Shown here piece after piece: positions 32,602 to 41,387 of a stretch of 64,000 nucleotides of DNA. The notes under the pieces were generated by a model. The model made no database searches, was not told where the DNA came from, and worked only from the letters and a program-made list of their open reading frames with translations. How positions within the stretch are numbered: the first letter of the stretch is position 1; the number at the start of each line of letters is the position of its first letter. This stretch comes from Gemmatimonadota bacterium (GTDB lineage: Bacteria > Gemmatimonadota > Gemmatimonadetes > Gemmatimonadales > GWC2-71-9): NCBI GenBank assembly GCA_003169895.1, contig PNAE01000007.1, positions 564,967 to 628,966 on the forward strand, given 5' to 3'. The translations under genes and the position numbers were made by a program.

Positions 32602-34017
32602 TCATCCGCGGGATCGGTGCCCCAATGCGCGGACCAACAGCGCCATGCCGGCGGCCGCGGCCAGCAGGGATGAGGTCCAGGCCATTGGCTTGGGAAAGAC
32701 GGCGAAAAGCACCGCAGAAACCAGAAGGATCAGCGCCAGGGGGCCAAAAATGGCGGCCCGCGCGCCTTGAACAATGCTACCCAGCAGGACGATCGCCCGA
32801 ACGCGGCGCTCGCGGAAGGAACGGGAATGCGGCGCCTGCGTGGTATCAGCCGGCGCCTGCCGGGACAGCGCGGGGAAGACCTTCCGGCCCATCACCGTCG
32901 GGATCCGGCGCGGGCGGAGCAATACCTCGCTGGATTGGGACAGGTCCTTGAGAAATTGCCGCTCCATCTCGTGGGCCAGGGCCTCGCCATAGACGAAGAC
33001 ATCAATCTCCCAGTTGGCGAGCAGGCTGGAAGGATTGAGGTTGCTCGACCCAATCCGCACCCACCGGCTGTCTGCCACCATGGTCTTGGCGTGCAGCATC
33101 GGTCCGTTCCACTCCCAGATCCTGACTCCCGCGCGCAGCAGGCCGCGATAGCCGACGCGTGACAGGTTTCGAACTGCCCGAATGTCGCTGCTTCCCGGCA
33201 GGAGCAGGCGGACATCGGCGCCGTCGCGGGCGGCGTCCTTGAAGGCCTGGTACATGCGTTGCGGCGCCGACAGATAAGCCTCGGTCACCCAGATCCTCGC
33301 GGCACTGACGCCTAGCAGAAGATCGATGGTCCGGTAACCACGTTCGCGGCCAGGCTCGGTCGCTACGACACGCACCTCCGTGTCGCCGGCGACCGGGGGC
33401 GGATCTTCGAGTTCCCGGGCATCGTCCGGCGCGGCACCGCCGTTGAAGGTCCAGGCCCGGTGAAAAGTCGTATCCAACTCACGCGCGGCGGGGCCCTCGA
33501 GTGCGATGGCCGTGTCACGCCACGGCAGCCGTCCCTTGGCGGCGTCGCCAAGCCATTCGTCCCCGATGCACAGCCCGCCGATCACCGCGTGCTCACCATC
33601 GACGACCAGCAGTTTCCTGTGATCGCGCGCGAAAACCAGCAGTGGATCAGTCATGCTGAATGGTCCAAACCCGCGGACCTCCACCCCGGCATCACGCAGC
33701 CTGCGCCAGAACCGGCGCGAGGTAGTGAACGAGCCTACCCAGTCGTACATCACCCGCACCACGATGCCCGAGCGCGCCCGCTCCATCAGCCGCTCGGCGA
33801 AGCCTCGGCCGCAGCTATCGCCGTGGATGATGTAGTTCTCGAGATGGATGCGCCGCTTGGCACCCTCGATCTGGGCATACATCGCGGCGTACGTAGCGGG
33901 CCCGTCGATCAGCAGCTCGGCCCGATTGCCCGGGGTGGCCGCCGAGCCGGCGGCCCGGCCAAACGCCCGTTGCAGCGCGTCCCGCGTCGGTCGAGCCGCG
34001 ACCTCCGGTGCGGTCAC
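32602..34017 (-). CDS. Phospholipase D-family cardiolipin synthase-like protein
   Basis: 471 residues. Two HxK(x)4D motifs of the PLD superfamily: HRKLLVVD in the first half and HAKTMVAD in the second, each followed by a GG or GSSN segment (IGGLCIG; IGSSNLN). No N-terminal membrane segment; two hydrophobic segments lie at the C-terminus (REAAIFGPLALILLVSAVLFAV region and SSLLAAAAGMALLVRAL region). The layout fits ClsB-type cardiolipin synthase with an added C-terminal membrane anchor. GTG 34017 overlaps the upstream HD gene stop as GTGA. Confidence 0.85.
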   Translation of the reverse strand: MTAPEVAARPTRDALQRAFGRAAGSAATPGNRAELLIDGPATYAAMYAQIEGAKRRIHLENYIIHGDSCGRGFAERLMERARSGIVVRVMYDWVGSFTTSRRFWRRLRDAGVEVRGFGPFSMTDPLLVFARDHRKLLVVDGEHAVIGGLCIGDEWLGDAAKGRLPWRDTAIALEGPAARELDTTFHRAWTFNGGAAPDDARELEDPPPVAGDTEVRVVATEPGRERGYRTIDLLLGVSAARIWVTEAYLSAPQRMYQAFKDAARDGADVRLLLPGSSDIRAVRNLSRVGYRGLLRAGVRIWEWNGPMLHAKTMVADSRWVRIGSSNLNPSSLLANWEIDVFVYGEALAHEMERQFLKDLSQSSEVLLRPRRIPTVMGRKVFPALSRQAPADTTQAPHSRSFRERRVRAIVLLGSIVQGARAAIFGPLALILLVSAVLFAVFPKPMAWTSSLLAAAAGMALLVRALGHRSRG

Positions 34018-34604
34018 CCGGCGCCCAGGCCCAGTTCCGACTGATGCGGGCGCAACGCCGCGATCACCTCGGCGATCACCTCATCGAGGGGCAGCCCCAG
34101 CTCGGCGGCCCCCTGATGGACGTCGTCGCGGCTCACCCCCCTGGCAAACGCCTTGTCCTTCAGCTTCTTGATCACCGATCGCGGCTCGAGATCGGTCAGC
34201 GATTTGCCCGGGCGCACCAGCGCGCAGGCGACGACGAACCCGCACAATTCGTCGACCGCAAATAGCACCCGGGCGAGGTCTGTCTCGCGCGCCACACCCG
34301 TGTACGCGGCGTGACCCAGGATCGCCGCACAGCCTTCCTCCGGAAACCCATCAGCGCGAAGATGACGCACGCCCTCACTCGGATGCTCGCGATCAGGCGC
34401 GTGAGCGTCGTTGGGAAACCGCTCGTAATCGAAGTCATGCAGCAGGCCCACCGATCCCCACCATTCCGGATCGGCGCCATACCGGACAGCGAAATGGCGC
34501 ATCGCCAGTTCGACGGCGTGCATGTGGGTGCGCAGCGCAGGCGAGGTGGTCCAGGAGAACACCAGGTCCGCAGCGCGTGAGCGAGGCCAAGTTGACGGCG
34601 GCAT
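34014..34604 (-). CDS. HD-domain hydrolase
   Basis: 196 residues. HD-type metal motif with HAVELAMRHFAVRYG upstream, LLHDFDYERFP (the HD pair) and an AILGHAAYTG segment followed by AVDELCGFVVA. Such small HD proteins (YfbR-like, HDIG-related) are nucleotide phosphohydrolases or dehydratases; substrate unknown. TAATCT lies 7 bases before ATG 34604, fitting a leaderless start. Coupled to the PLD gene downstream. Confidence 0.85.
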   Translation of the reverse strand: MPPSTWPRSRAADLVFSWTTSPALRTHMHAVELAMRHFAVRYGADPEWWGSVGLLHDFDYERFPNDAHAPDREHPSEGVRHLRADGFPEEGCAAILGHAAYTGVARETDLARVLFAVDELCGFVVACALVRPGKSLTDLEPRSVIKKLKDKAFARGVSRDDVHQGAAELGLPLDEVIAEVIAALRPHQSELGLGAG

Positions 34605-34611
34605 GGATGGA

Positions 34612-34617
34612 AGATTA
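34612..34617 (-). promoter_or_regulatory. -10 box of a probable leaderless promoter
   Basis: Minus-strand TAATCT ends 7 bases before ATG 34604 (spacer TCCATCC). It overlaps the end of palindrome H6. Confidence 0.5.
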
Positions 34618-34714
34618 GAGAGGGAACAGATCAGAGAGAAGAGAGAAATCAGTCCGTCAGAACCTCGCGGAACGGCAAGTGTCTCTCGCCGCTCGTCTCT
34701 AGTCTCTCTTCGCC
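34612..34714. repeat. Heptad-repeat palindrome H6
   Basis: The left arm (about 34618-34652) is built from AGAGAGG-, TCAGAGA- and GAAGAGA-like 7-bp units. The right arm (34682-34709) reads TCTCTCG, CCGCTCG, TCTCTAG, TCTCTCT. The arms are loosely complementary (GA-rich against TC-rich). It fills the space between the HD gene start and the DUF6941-like gene stop, both on the minus strand. Confidence 0.6.
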
Positions 34715-34715
34715 T

Positions 34716-35135
34716 TCAATGCAGCTGCCCCGGCGGGGCGCCCGCCAACGTCGCCTGGAAGGCAACCCGCGCCACTTCGATCTGGTCGACCGAAATGACG
34801 AAGGCGTATTCACCGGCGGCCGCGAGCGGCAGGTCGAACACCAGCACCGCGGGGGCTTCGAGATCGACGACGCCGGCGGGTGGCTCGTTGACCTGCATCA
34901 TGCCGGTCTGCTCCAGGGCAACCTCACCGGCAGGATCGAGCAGCCGGACGCGCAGCTCATGGCTGCCGAGCTCAGTGCGGCGGCCGCGCAGGTGAAGGAC
35001 CAGGTGCGCGCGCGGATGCATCGCGGGGAACTGCTGCACGGCGACGTGGCGCCAGATGCCCAGCACCGACAGCTTCCCATGCTGATCGAGCAGTGCGTAA
35101 TCGCAGAGCAGCGCGAGATCGACTCGCGTATTCAG
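34716..35135 (-). CDS. DUF6941-like protein with probable CTG start
   Basis: 139 residues if translation begins at CTG 35135. That codon overlaps the cyclophilin stop as CTGA, and the resulting N-terminus ([20 protein letters not shown]) has the form [11 protein letters not shown] expected for this family; it continues [16 protein letters not shown]. The first ATG, 35066, would remove 23 residues including the conserved LLCDYA segment. The rest is a beta-rich single domain ending in PPGQLH. Function unknown. Confidence 0.75.
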   Translation of the reverse strand: MNTRVDLALLCDYALLDQHGKLSVLGIWRHVAVQQFPAMHPRAHLVLHLRGRRTELGSHELRVRLLDPAGEVALEQTGMMQVNEPPAGVVDLEAPAVLVFDLPLAAAGEYAFVISVDQIEVARVAFQATLAGAPPGQLH

Positions 35136-35581
35136 CTCACCCGGATCGAGCGAATCACGTCACCCTGCTGCATCGCATTGACCAGATCCATGCCGCTGGT
35201 GACCTGACCGAAGACGGTGTGCACCCGGTCGAGGTGTGGCTGCGGAGTGTGGCAGATGAAGAACTGGCTGCCGCCGGTATCCTTCCCGGCGTGCGCCATG
35301 GACAGCGTGCCCGCCACATGCTTGTGGGTGTTGCGCGACGTCTCGCACTTGATCGTGTAGCCCGGGCCGCCGCTCCCGGCGCGCGGGTGATTCGGCGTCT
35401 TGGACAGCGGGTCGCCACCCTGGATCATGAAGTTCTTGATCACGCGATGAAACCGGGTGCCATCATAGAACTCGCTGTTGGCGAGCTTTTCGAAGTTCGC
35501 CACCGTGTTCGGGGCCTCCTCGTCAAAGAGCTCGGCGGTGACGGTGCCTTTGTCGGTATCGAAAGTGGCGGTCTTGGGCAT
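35132..35581 (-). CDS. Cyclophilin-type peptidyl-prolyl cis-trans isomerase
   Basis: 149 residues, cytosolic (no signal). Catalyses X-Pro isomerisation. Core cyclophilin motifs: [21 protein letters not shown] with the catalytic Arg, [19 protein letters not shown], and [19 protein letters not shown]. The length fits the small bacterial PpiB type. Coupled to the DUF6941-like gene downstream. Endonuclease III lies 51 bases upstream. Confidence 0.95.
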   Translation of the reverse strand: MPKTATFDTDKGTVTAELFDEEAPNTVANFEKLANSEFYDGTRFHRVIKNFMIQGGDPLSKTPNHPRAGSGGPGYTIKCETSRNTHKHVAGTLSMAHAGKDTGGSQFFICHTPQPHLDRVHTVFGQVTSGMDLVNAMQQGDVIRSIRVS

Positions 35582-35632
35582 CGGTATCTGGGGATGAGGT
35601 TGGCGGTAAGGATAACCGGTCGATGCATGGCG

Positions 35633-36370
35633 TCATGCCCTCGACCCACGACGGTTGACGCCCAGTCGCTTCACCGCCGCCCGCCCGGCCTTAAACGCTG
35701 ACGGACAACGGTCGTTCAACACGCATGCCTCGCACTTGGGCCGGTTCGCCACACACACGCGCCGGCCATGCCAGATCAGCAGGTGGCTCACGAGTGCCCA
35801 GTCTTCCCGTGGCAGCAGCGTCATCAAGTCCTGCTCGACCTTCTCCGGATCGGTGTGCCGGGTCAGCCGCAGCAGCGCAGACAGGCGCAGCACGTGGGTG
35901 TCGACGGTGACCCCCTCGCTGATACCGTAGGCGTTGCCGAGGACCACGTTGGCCGTCTTGCGCCCCACGCCCGGCAGCGAACGCAACTCGGCCATGGTGC
36001 GCGGAATCCTGCCGTCGTGATCCGCTACGACGGCCCGCGCCATCCCGATGAGGTTCTTCGTCTTGTTGCGAAAGAACCCGGTCGAACGGATGACGGTTTC
36101 GAGCTCCTCCGGCGTGGCCTGGGCCAGCGCGCTCGCATCGCGCCATCGCTTGAACAGCGCCGGTGTCACCGCGTTGACGCGCACGTCGGTGCATTGAGCC
36201 GACAGGATGGTCGCAACCAGCAATTGGTAGGGATTCTGGTAGGCGAGCTCGCAATCGGCGTCGGGATAGGCCTGCTTGAGTCGCGCGACAACCTGCATCG
36301 CGCGCCGTCGCAGGGCCGTCCGGGACTCGCGCGTCCAGGTCCGTGCGGCGACTAGTCTCGGTGGCGGCAT
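35633..36370 (-). CDS. nth: Endonuclease III
   Basis: Base-excision repair DNA glycosylase/AP-lyase. 245 residues from ATG 36370 (the frame extends to a TTG at 36400). The HhH motif LPGVGRKTANVVL carries the catalytic Lys, VDTHVLR the catalytic Asp. The C-terminal 4Fe-4S loop CVANRPKCEACVLNDRC has the C-x6-C-x2-C-x5-C spacing. ILSAQCTD starts the conserved core. Starts 11 bases after the end of PolX/PHP; the two may form a repair unit. Confidence 0.96.
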   Translation of the reverse strand: MPPPRLVAARTWTRESRTALRRRAMQVVARLKQAYPDADCELAYQNPYQLLVATILSAQCTDVRVNAVTPALFKRWRDASALAQATPEELETVIRSTGFFRNKTKNLIGMARAVVADHDGRIPRTMAELRSLPGVGRKTANVVLGNAYGISEGVTVDTHVLRLSALLRLTRHTDPEKVEQDLMTLLPREDWALVSHLLIWHGRRVCVANRPKCEACVLNDRCPSAFKAGRAAVKRLGVNRRGSRA

Positions 36371-36380
36371 CAGTTGATCG

Positions 36381-38096
36381 TCAGCGTCGTGCGCGGGCAA
36401 AGGCCACGAAGCCCGTCACGTCGCGGCAATTGAGAACCGCGCTCGGTCCGAGTCCTCCCTTCCGAGCGATGCCGACGCCGTACTCGACGTTATCCAGTCC
36501 GGCGATATTGTGCGCATCGGCGCCGATCGAAATCATCACGCCGCGCTCGCGCGCAGTGGCCAGCACGCGCCAGTCGAGATCAAGGCGATGCGGATCGGCG
36601 TTGATCTCCATCGCCACGCCGGTCGCCGCCGCCCGCGCGAGGACCCGGTCGAGATCGATCGAGTAGGCATCGCGTGACAGCAGGAGCCTTCCAGTCGGGT
36701 GCCCGACGATGGTCAGGTACGGCGAATCCATCGCCCGGCAGACCCGTTCGGTCATGTCGTCACGGCTGAGGTTGAAGCGTGAGTGAATTGATCCGATGAT
36801 GAAATCGAATCCGGCCAGCACGTCGTCCGGGTAATCGAGGACACCATCCACGAGGATGTCGCTCTCGATGCCCTTGAGGACGCGGAACCCCGACAGCGTG
36901 CCGTTCACGGCGTCAATCTCATCCCATTGGCGCCGGACACCGTCCACCGATAGGCCCCCGGCGTACGCGGCCGCGCGCGAGTGATCGGTAATCCCGGCGT
37001 ACTGATACCCGGCGGCCTGACATACCTTCGCGATCTGCTCGACCGAGTTGCTGCCGTCCGACGCGCTGGTGTGGCAGTGCAGGAAACCTCGCAGGTCGGC
37101 CAGCTCGACCAGCGGTGGCACCGCCCGGACGACCTCGTCCCCGAACTCGCGTAGCTCCGGCGGAATCCACTCCAGGTCGAGCGCGGAGTAGAGCGCCGCC
37201 TCCGTCGGCGTGGCCACAAAGCGGCTGCCCTCCCACAACGCCGCCCCGGCGAGGTTGAACCCCTTGCGGGCCGCATGTGCGGCCAACGCCGCAAGATGCG
37301 CCTCGCTGCCGGTCGCCTGCACCAGCACCGCACCGAAATTCTGCGGCGGCGTCACCACCACCTGAACGCTGCTTCCGCCGGCGAAACGCAATGTCACGCG
37401 ACGCTCGTCGCCGCCGGCGATTTCGTTGACGCCGGGCATCGTGCTCAGTTGCCGGAACACATCTTCCGGCGGTACGTCGGCCACGAGTACGGTCACCAGT
37501 TCGCGCACCACCTCGCAGCGCCGGCGCACTTCGCCAGCGGTGTGCGCCGAAAGAATGTGCGGCAACCGCGCGAACGCTTCCCGGAACGCCTCCGCTTCGT
37601 GTCGCGCGTGGTGCGACAGGCGCCACTGACTCGCCTGACGCAGGAACGCGATGCCCTTGAGGACTTTCTCCGCCGTACGGGCTCCGAAGCGCGGCAGTGC
37701 GGCGAGTCGCCCATCGCGCGCGGCGTCCTCGAGATCGGGCAGCGTGTCGATGCCGAGCGTCTCCTGGATCTGGCGGATCTTGGCGACGCCGAGCCCGGGT
37801 ATGCCGAGCATGTCGACCAGTCCGGCGGGAACCTCGTCCCGCAGTTGTTCGAGAATCCCGGCTCGGCCGGTGGTTACCAGTTCGGTGACGATCTGCAGGA
37901 TCGCGGGCCCGATTCCCTTGGTGTGCGTGAGGGAGCCATCGGCGATGCCGGTTTCGAGGTCGCCCGGAACGCCAAGAATGCTGCGCGCCGCCGCCGTGAA
38001 TGCCCGCACGCGGAACGGATTCTCGCCCTTGAAGTCGAGATAAGCGGCAATCTGCTCGAGCGAGCGCGACACGCCGGTACGGTCCATCATCGGCAT
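36381..38096 (-). CDS. PolX-like protein with PHP domain, polymerase site degenerate
   Basis: 571 residues. N-terminal HhH and 8-kDa-like region (LEQIAAYLDFKGENPFRVRAF; GIGPAILQI), a polymerase-X palm-like domain, then a C-terminal PHP domain. In the palm, the usual catalytic Asp-x-Asp is replaced (RELVTVLVAD where KDLDFII is expected) and the third Asp is Gln (SVQVVV). The PHP site is intact: LHCHTSASDGSNSV, GITDHSRAAAY, FIIGSIHSRF, VGHPTGRLL, EINADPHRLD, GADAHN. So it probably acts as a PHP phosphoesterase or 3'-5' exonuclease in repair, not as a polymerase. Confidence 0.88.
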   Translation of the reverse strand: MPMMDRTGVSRSLEQIAAYLDFKGENPFRVRAFTAAARSILGVPGDLETGIADGSLTHTKGIGPAILQIVTELVTTGRAGILEQLRDEVPAGLVDMLGIPGLGVAKIRQIQETLGIDTLPDLEDAARDGRLAALPRFGARTAEKVLKGIAFLRQASQWRLSHHARHEAEAFREAFARLPHILSAHTAGEVRRRCEVVRELVTVLVADVPPEDVFRQLSTMPGVNEIAGGDERRVTLRFAGGSSVQVVVTPPQNFGAVLVQATGSEAHLAALAAHAARKGFNLAGAALWEGSRFVATPTEAALYSALDLEWIPPELREFGDEVVRAVPPLVELADLRGFLHCHTSASDGSNSVEQIAKVCQAAGYQYAGITDHSRAAAYAGGLSVDGVRRQWDEIDAVNGTLSGFRVLKGIESDILVDGVLDYPDDVLAGFDFIIGSIHSRFNLSRDDMTERVCRAMDSPYLTIVGHPTGRLLLSRDAYSIDLDRVLARAAATGVAMEINADPHRLDLDWRVLATARERGVMISIGADAHNIAGLDNVEYGVGIARKGGLGPSAVLNCRDVTGFVAFARARR

Positions 38097-38749
38097 CAGG
38101 GCAACTCCTCGCCGTTCAGCACGCCCAGCCCGAGCAACAGCAATTCTTCCGGCGCGCTGATCCCATGCAGGCTGGCTGCTTCGCCTCCCGACATGGTCGG
38201 TGCGAACAGCGGCGTGCCATCGGCGCGAGCTACATTGTCCGGCACCGGGCCCTCGATCGCGATCACCGATACACCGGGACGTTCAACGTGCACGCCAAAG
38301 CACGCCACCAACCGCAATCCAGCGTCGGTCGGCACCGCGAACCAGCCGTCGAGTGGTTCAAATGCCGCGTCCTCGGCCAGGCGGCCCCAGATCAGCCGTG
38401 GTGCGATCTGAATGTAGCGAGTCGCGTCAGTCCGGATTCCGGGATGCCGCGTCGCGGGCGCCCGGAATGGGCGGCACAGCACCCGCGTCGCGGCTTCGTC
38501 CAGGTAGCGCGTCCGTTCGCCATCCCGCCAGAACAGGTATGCGGCGTGAACGAGCGCCACGAAGTCGTCCACTGCCTCGCCGAGGCCTTCGTCGGGGCGT
38601 AGCTCTCGCATCAGTTCGAGCGCCGGTGCAGCGAGCAGGAACGTGTTGAGGTCGGATCGCTCGCCCAGTTCGGCGTGGATCGCCGGCAGCTGCTCGGCGC
38701 GAAAGCCGCCAAACAGCAGGTCAAATGGATGCGGCCGTGACGGATTCAT
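38096..38749 (-). CDS. Conserved-looking protein of unknown function
   Basis: 217 residues from ATG 38749, overlapping the hydrolase stop (ATGA) and ending in TGATG with PolX. Soluble, no signal peptide. Segments such as FDLLFGGFRAEQLPAIHAEL, AYLFWRDGERTRYLDEAAT and RYIQIAPRLIWGRL show a regular alpha/beta pattern. No motif known to me. Tight coupling on both sides suggests a shared unit with PolX/PHP and the hydrolase. Confidence 0.7.
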   Translation of the reverse strand: MNPSRPHPFDLLFGGFRAEQLPAIHAELGERSDLNTFLLAAPALELMRELRPDEGLGEAVDDFVALVHAAYLFWRDGERTRYLDEAATRVLCRPFRAPATRHPGIRTDATRYIQIAPRLIWGRLAEDAAFEPLDGWFAVPTDAGLRLVACFGVHVERPGVSVIAIEGPVPDNVARADGTPLFAPTMSGGEAASLHGISAPEELLLLGLGVLNGEELP

Positions 38750-39549
38750 GCGCGTGGCAGAAAGGGGTCGAGCGCACCAACGAACGCGTCCGGGGCTTCG
38801 ACATAGGGAACGTGCCCGCATTCCGCGAGCACCTGCAACGGTGCCCGCAGCGCGTCCGCGGTCGCGCGCGCGCTGGACAGCGGTATCGGATCGTCGTCAC
38901 CGTGGACCACGACGGCAGGCACGTTCAGGTGACCCAGCTCCGGCCGGATGTCAAAGTCATCACCGAGCGAATCCCAGACCGCCTGCTGGGTACGTCCGGT
39001 AATGCGAAACGGCGTCAGCTCGTGCGCCCGATGTGGATCATGGAAGTATCCAGCAACCGCGAGTTCGAACAACCGCCGGTTGTAGCTCGCCATATCGCCG
39101 GACCGGAGTCCGCTGGCCTGGAGCGCGGCGCGCGCGGTGACCAGTTCCGGAATCGCATTGCGGCGCGCGAGGTTCTGCTCGAAGACAAGTCGCTCGCGCC
39201 GGGCCGCGGGGGCCGGTGACACCAGCGCGAGCGATGCGACCCGGCCTGGATAGGTGATTGCGAACAGCATCGCCAGCAGCGCACCCCAGGAATACCCGCA
39301 GAGATGCAGCTGCCGCATCCCCCAGATGTCCCGCAAGGCCTCCAGATCATCGACGTGCTCGCGCCAGCCGACCGGTACGTCGCGGCCAACGGGCGAGCGC
39401 CCACCGCCGCGCTGGTCGTAATAAATCAGGGTACGGTTGTGCGCCAGACGGTCGAACCCGGGCAGCAGATAGTCATGATGTGCGCCCGGGCCACCGTGCA
39501 GTACCACGACGTCGGGCCCGTGGCCGCTGCGATGCTCGTACAGCTCCAC
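38746..39549 (-). CDS. Alpha/beta hydrolase, proline iminopeptidase-like
   Basis: 267 residues from GTG 39549. Core marks of the proline iminopeptidase branch: VVLHGGPGAHHDYLLP oxyanion loop, IYYDQRGGGRS, and nucleophile Ser87 in LCGYSWGALLA. The acid is in VHGDDDPIPL and the His in ECGHVPYVEAPD. No signal peptide. Cleaves N-terminal Pro or acts on a small ester/amide; substrate unknown. Overlaps the next gene as ATGA. Confidence 0.9.
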   Translation of the reverse strand: MELYEHRSGHGPDVVVLHGGPGAHHDYLLPGFDRLAHNRTLIYYDQRGGGRSPVGRDVPVGWREHVDDLEALRDIWGMRQLHLCGYSWGALLAMLFAITYPGRVASLALVSPAPAARRERLVFEQNLARRNAIPELVTARAALQASGLRSGDMASYNRRLFELAVAGYFHDPHRAHELTPFRITGRTQQAVWDSLGDDFDIRPELGHLNVPAVVVHGDDDPIPLSSARATADALRAPLQVLAECGHVPYVEAPDAFVGALDPFLPRA

Positions 39550-39566
39550 GCCACGGACGCTCCGAA

Positions 39567-40022
39567 TCAGAGCAGCACCGCCAGCGCATCGGCAATCTGC
39601 CGTACCGCGCGCTCTTCGTCGGTGGTGAATGGATCGGACACGTCGGAGTCAACGTCGATCTGGCCGAGAATGTGGCTGCCGCGCCGGATCAGGACGACGA
39701 GTTCCGAGCGCGTGAATACGTTGCAGGCGATGTAGTTCTGCACCGCGCGCACGTCGCCTACGTTCTGGTCGTCGCCAGTAGCGACGGCGGTACCGCAGAC
39801 TCCGCGGCCCACCGCGATCCGTGTATGCTCGGTCTCGCGGCCACTGAACGCTTCGAGCACCAACTCATCTCCGCGAAGCATGTAGACGTATACCGAGGTG
39901 TACGGCGGTCCGGCGTCATGGATCAGATGCGTCGCGAGCGCGAGCAGCTGCTGTCTCGAATTCCCGTGATTGAACGCGGCACGCAGCCGGGTCACGATCT
40001 TGTCGCTGTCGAGGATGGACAT
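39567..40022 (-). CDS. GAF-domain protein, free methionine-R-sulfoxide reductase-like
   Basis: 151 residues from ATG 40022, with AAAGGA about 8 bases upstream. A single GAF domain. Two Cys 24 residues apart, Cys76 (VGRGVCGTAV) and Cys100 (QNYIACNVFTRSELVV), match the spacing of the catalytic pair of E. coli fRMsr, which reduces free Met-R-sulfoxide. The third fRMsr Cys is absent (His66 at that place). It could be a reductase with two Cys or a sensor. Antisense overlap with the upstream ECF-S gene is minimal. Confidence 0.78.
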   Translation of the reverse strand: MSILDSDKIVTRLRAAFNHGNSRQQLLALATHLIHDAGPPYTSVYVYMLRGDELVLEAFSGRETEHTRIAVGRGVCGTAVATGDDQNVGDVRAVQNYIACNVFTRSELVVLIRRGSHILGQIDVDSDVSDPFTTDEERAVRQIADALAVLL

Positions 40023-40071
40023 CCCGCAATCCTTTGGCCTGAGCAGGTACATTCTACCGACCCCGACACCG

Positions 40072-40659
40072 GTGAACCACTACTTGCGCATCTCGCCACG
40101 TCTGTTCGCGCTGGTTCCTGCCGCCGTGGCGATCAACCTGGTGATGGGTGCCATCGTCAAGGAGCTGTCGCTGCCGGTGTATCTCGACACCGTCGGGACG
40201 GTGCTCGTGGCGGTCCTGGTCGGTTTCGGGGGCGGAGCGCTCGTCGGCACGATCAGCCAGCTGCTCATCGGATTGCTCACGGGCTATCAGTCCCTGCCCT
40301 TCGTGGTAATCCAGTGGTTGCTGGCGCTGCTGGTCGCGGCAGCGACCCGGCGGGGCGGTTTCGCATCCGTGTGGCGAACCGTCGCATGGGGCGTTGCGTG
40401 CGGACTCTGCTGCGGCGCCGCCTCGGCGGTGATTGCGTACCTGCTGTTCCGCGGCGCGACCGGCGGCGGCGTGGTCTGGGTGACGGCGGCGTTGCGGGTG
40501 GTCGGATTGCCGCTGCCGGTCGCCGTGGCCATCGGATCAGGCACCACGGATGTGCTCGACAAAGGCATCGTCATCGTGGCCGTGGGCACGCTGTTGCGGG
40601 CCCTTCCGAGGCGGATACTGGGTCGCTTTCCGCTCGCTGCCCGCGCCGCCGCGCAATGA
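40072..40659 (+). CDS. ECF transporter substrate-specific (S) component
   Basis: 195 residues from GTG 40072; about six membrane helices, rich in Gly and Ala (PRLFALVPAAVAINLVMGAIV; DTVGTVLVAVLVGFGGGALVG, then a helix with GTISQLLIGLLTGY). This is the layout of S components that bind vitamins or metal ions. The substrate cannot be told. Followed with ATGA overlap by the T component and then the fused ATPase, so a complete group-II-like or group-I ECF transporter is encoded. A TTG at 40084 is an alternative start. Confidence 0.78.
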   Translation: MNHYLRISPRLFALVPAAVAINLVMGAIVKELSLPVYLDTVGTVLVAVLVGFGGGALVGTISQLLIGLLTGYQSLPFVVIQWLLALLVAAATRRGGFASVWRTVAWGVACGLCCGAASAVIAYLLFRGATGGGVVWVTAALRVVGLPLPVAVAIGSGTTDVLDKGIVIVAVGTLLRALPRRILGRFPLAARAAAQ

Positions 40660-41387
40660 CGCTGGCCCGGCGGGCGCATCCGTTTACCAGCGGAACCGTC
40701 ACGCTCGCCCTGATCGCGCTCGCGCTGGTGTTATCGTCGACCCGCCAGACTGCCGCGCTCTACATCGCCACCATCGTCATTGCATTGTCGACCGGGGCGG
40801 GACGTGGTGTGCGCACCGGCCTCGTCACCGTGGCACCGATTTGGGTGCTGCTGTTTCTGCTGCAAGGCGTTCTTGGTGACGGTGCCCGCATCGCGGCGCC
40901 GTGGGGTGGCACCCTTTCAGGGCCAGGCCTGCACTGGGCCTTGTCGCAGGGAACCAGGCTGGCGGTCATCGCGACGGCATCGCTCGCCTTTGCGAGCAGC
41001 TTTGATCCTCATCGCTTCCTGCAGGCGGCCATTGCGCGGCGCTGGTCGTTCGGCGCCGCATTCCTGTTGGTAGCCACGCTTGACGCCGCCGACCGGCTGG
41101 GCGAGCAGGCGCGTCAGCTGCGCGAAGCGCAGCGCGCCCGCGGCCTGCATGTCACGGGGTCACTCCGGACGCGCGCCGGCGCCCTTCCCGCACTGGTATT
41201 CCCGCTGCTGCTCGCGTCGATGACCGAGGCAGACGACCGCGCGCTGGCGCTGGAGACGCGCGGGCTGATGCTCCGCGGCCCGCGTACCGCCACCGATCCC
41301 CCACACGATACCGCGCCCGACCGGATCGTGCGGTGGCTCGCATTCGTCGCGGTGCTCGCTGGCGTCATCTGGCGAGTGCGCAGCTGA
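40656..41387 (+). CDS. ecfT: ECF transporter transmembrane (T) component
   Basis: 243 residues. Four to five membrane helices (LALIALALVLSST; LYIATIVIALSTGAG; VAPIWVLLFLLQGVLG; VATASLAFASSF region). The coupling helices carry the two Ala-Arg-Gly motifs: REAQRARGLHV and ALETRGLML (the second reads TRG). These bind the ATPase grooves. ATGA overlap upstream with S and TGATG overlap downstream with the ATPase. Confidence 0.88.
   Translation: MTLARRAHPFTSGTVTLALIALALVLSSTRQTAALYIATIVIALSTGAGRGVRTGLVTVAPIWVLLFLLQGVLGDGARIAAPWGGTLSGPGLHWALSQGTRLAVIATASLAFASSFDPHRFLQAAIARRWSFGAAFLLVATLDAADRLGEQARQLREAQRARGLHVTGSLRTRAGALPALVFPLLLASMTEADDRALALETRGLMLRGPRTATDPPHDTAPDRIVRWLAFVAVLAGVIWRVRS

Noticed and set aside
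39258-40655. Extended N-terminus of the EcfT frame reaching back to 39258
   Set aside because: The first 466 codons lie antisense to the hydrolase and GAF genes and overlap the S component out of frame. ATG 40656 in ATGA overlap is the real start.
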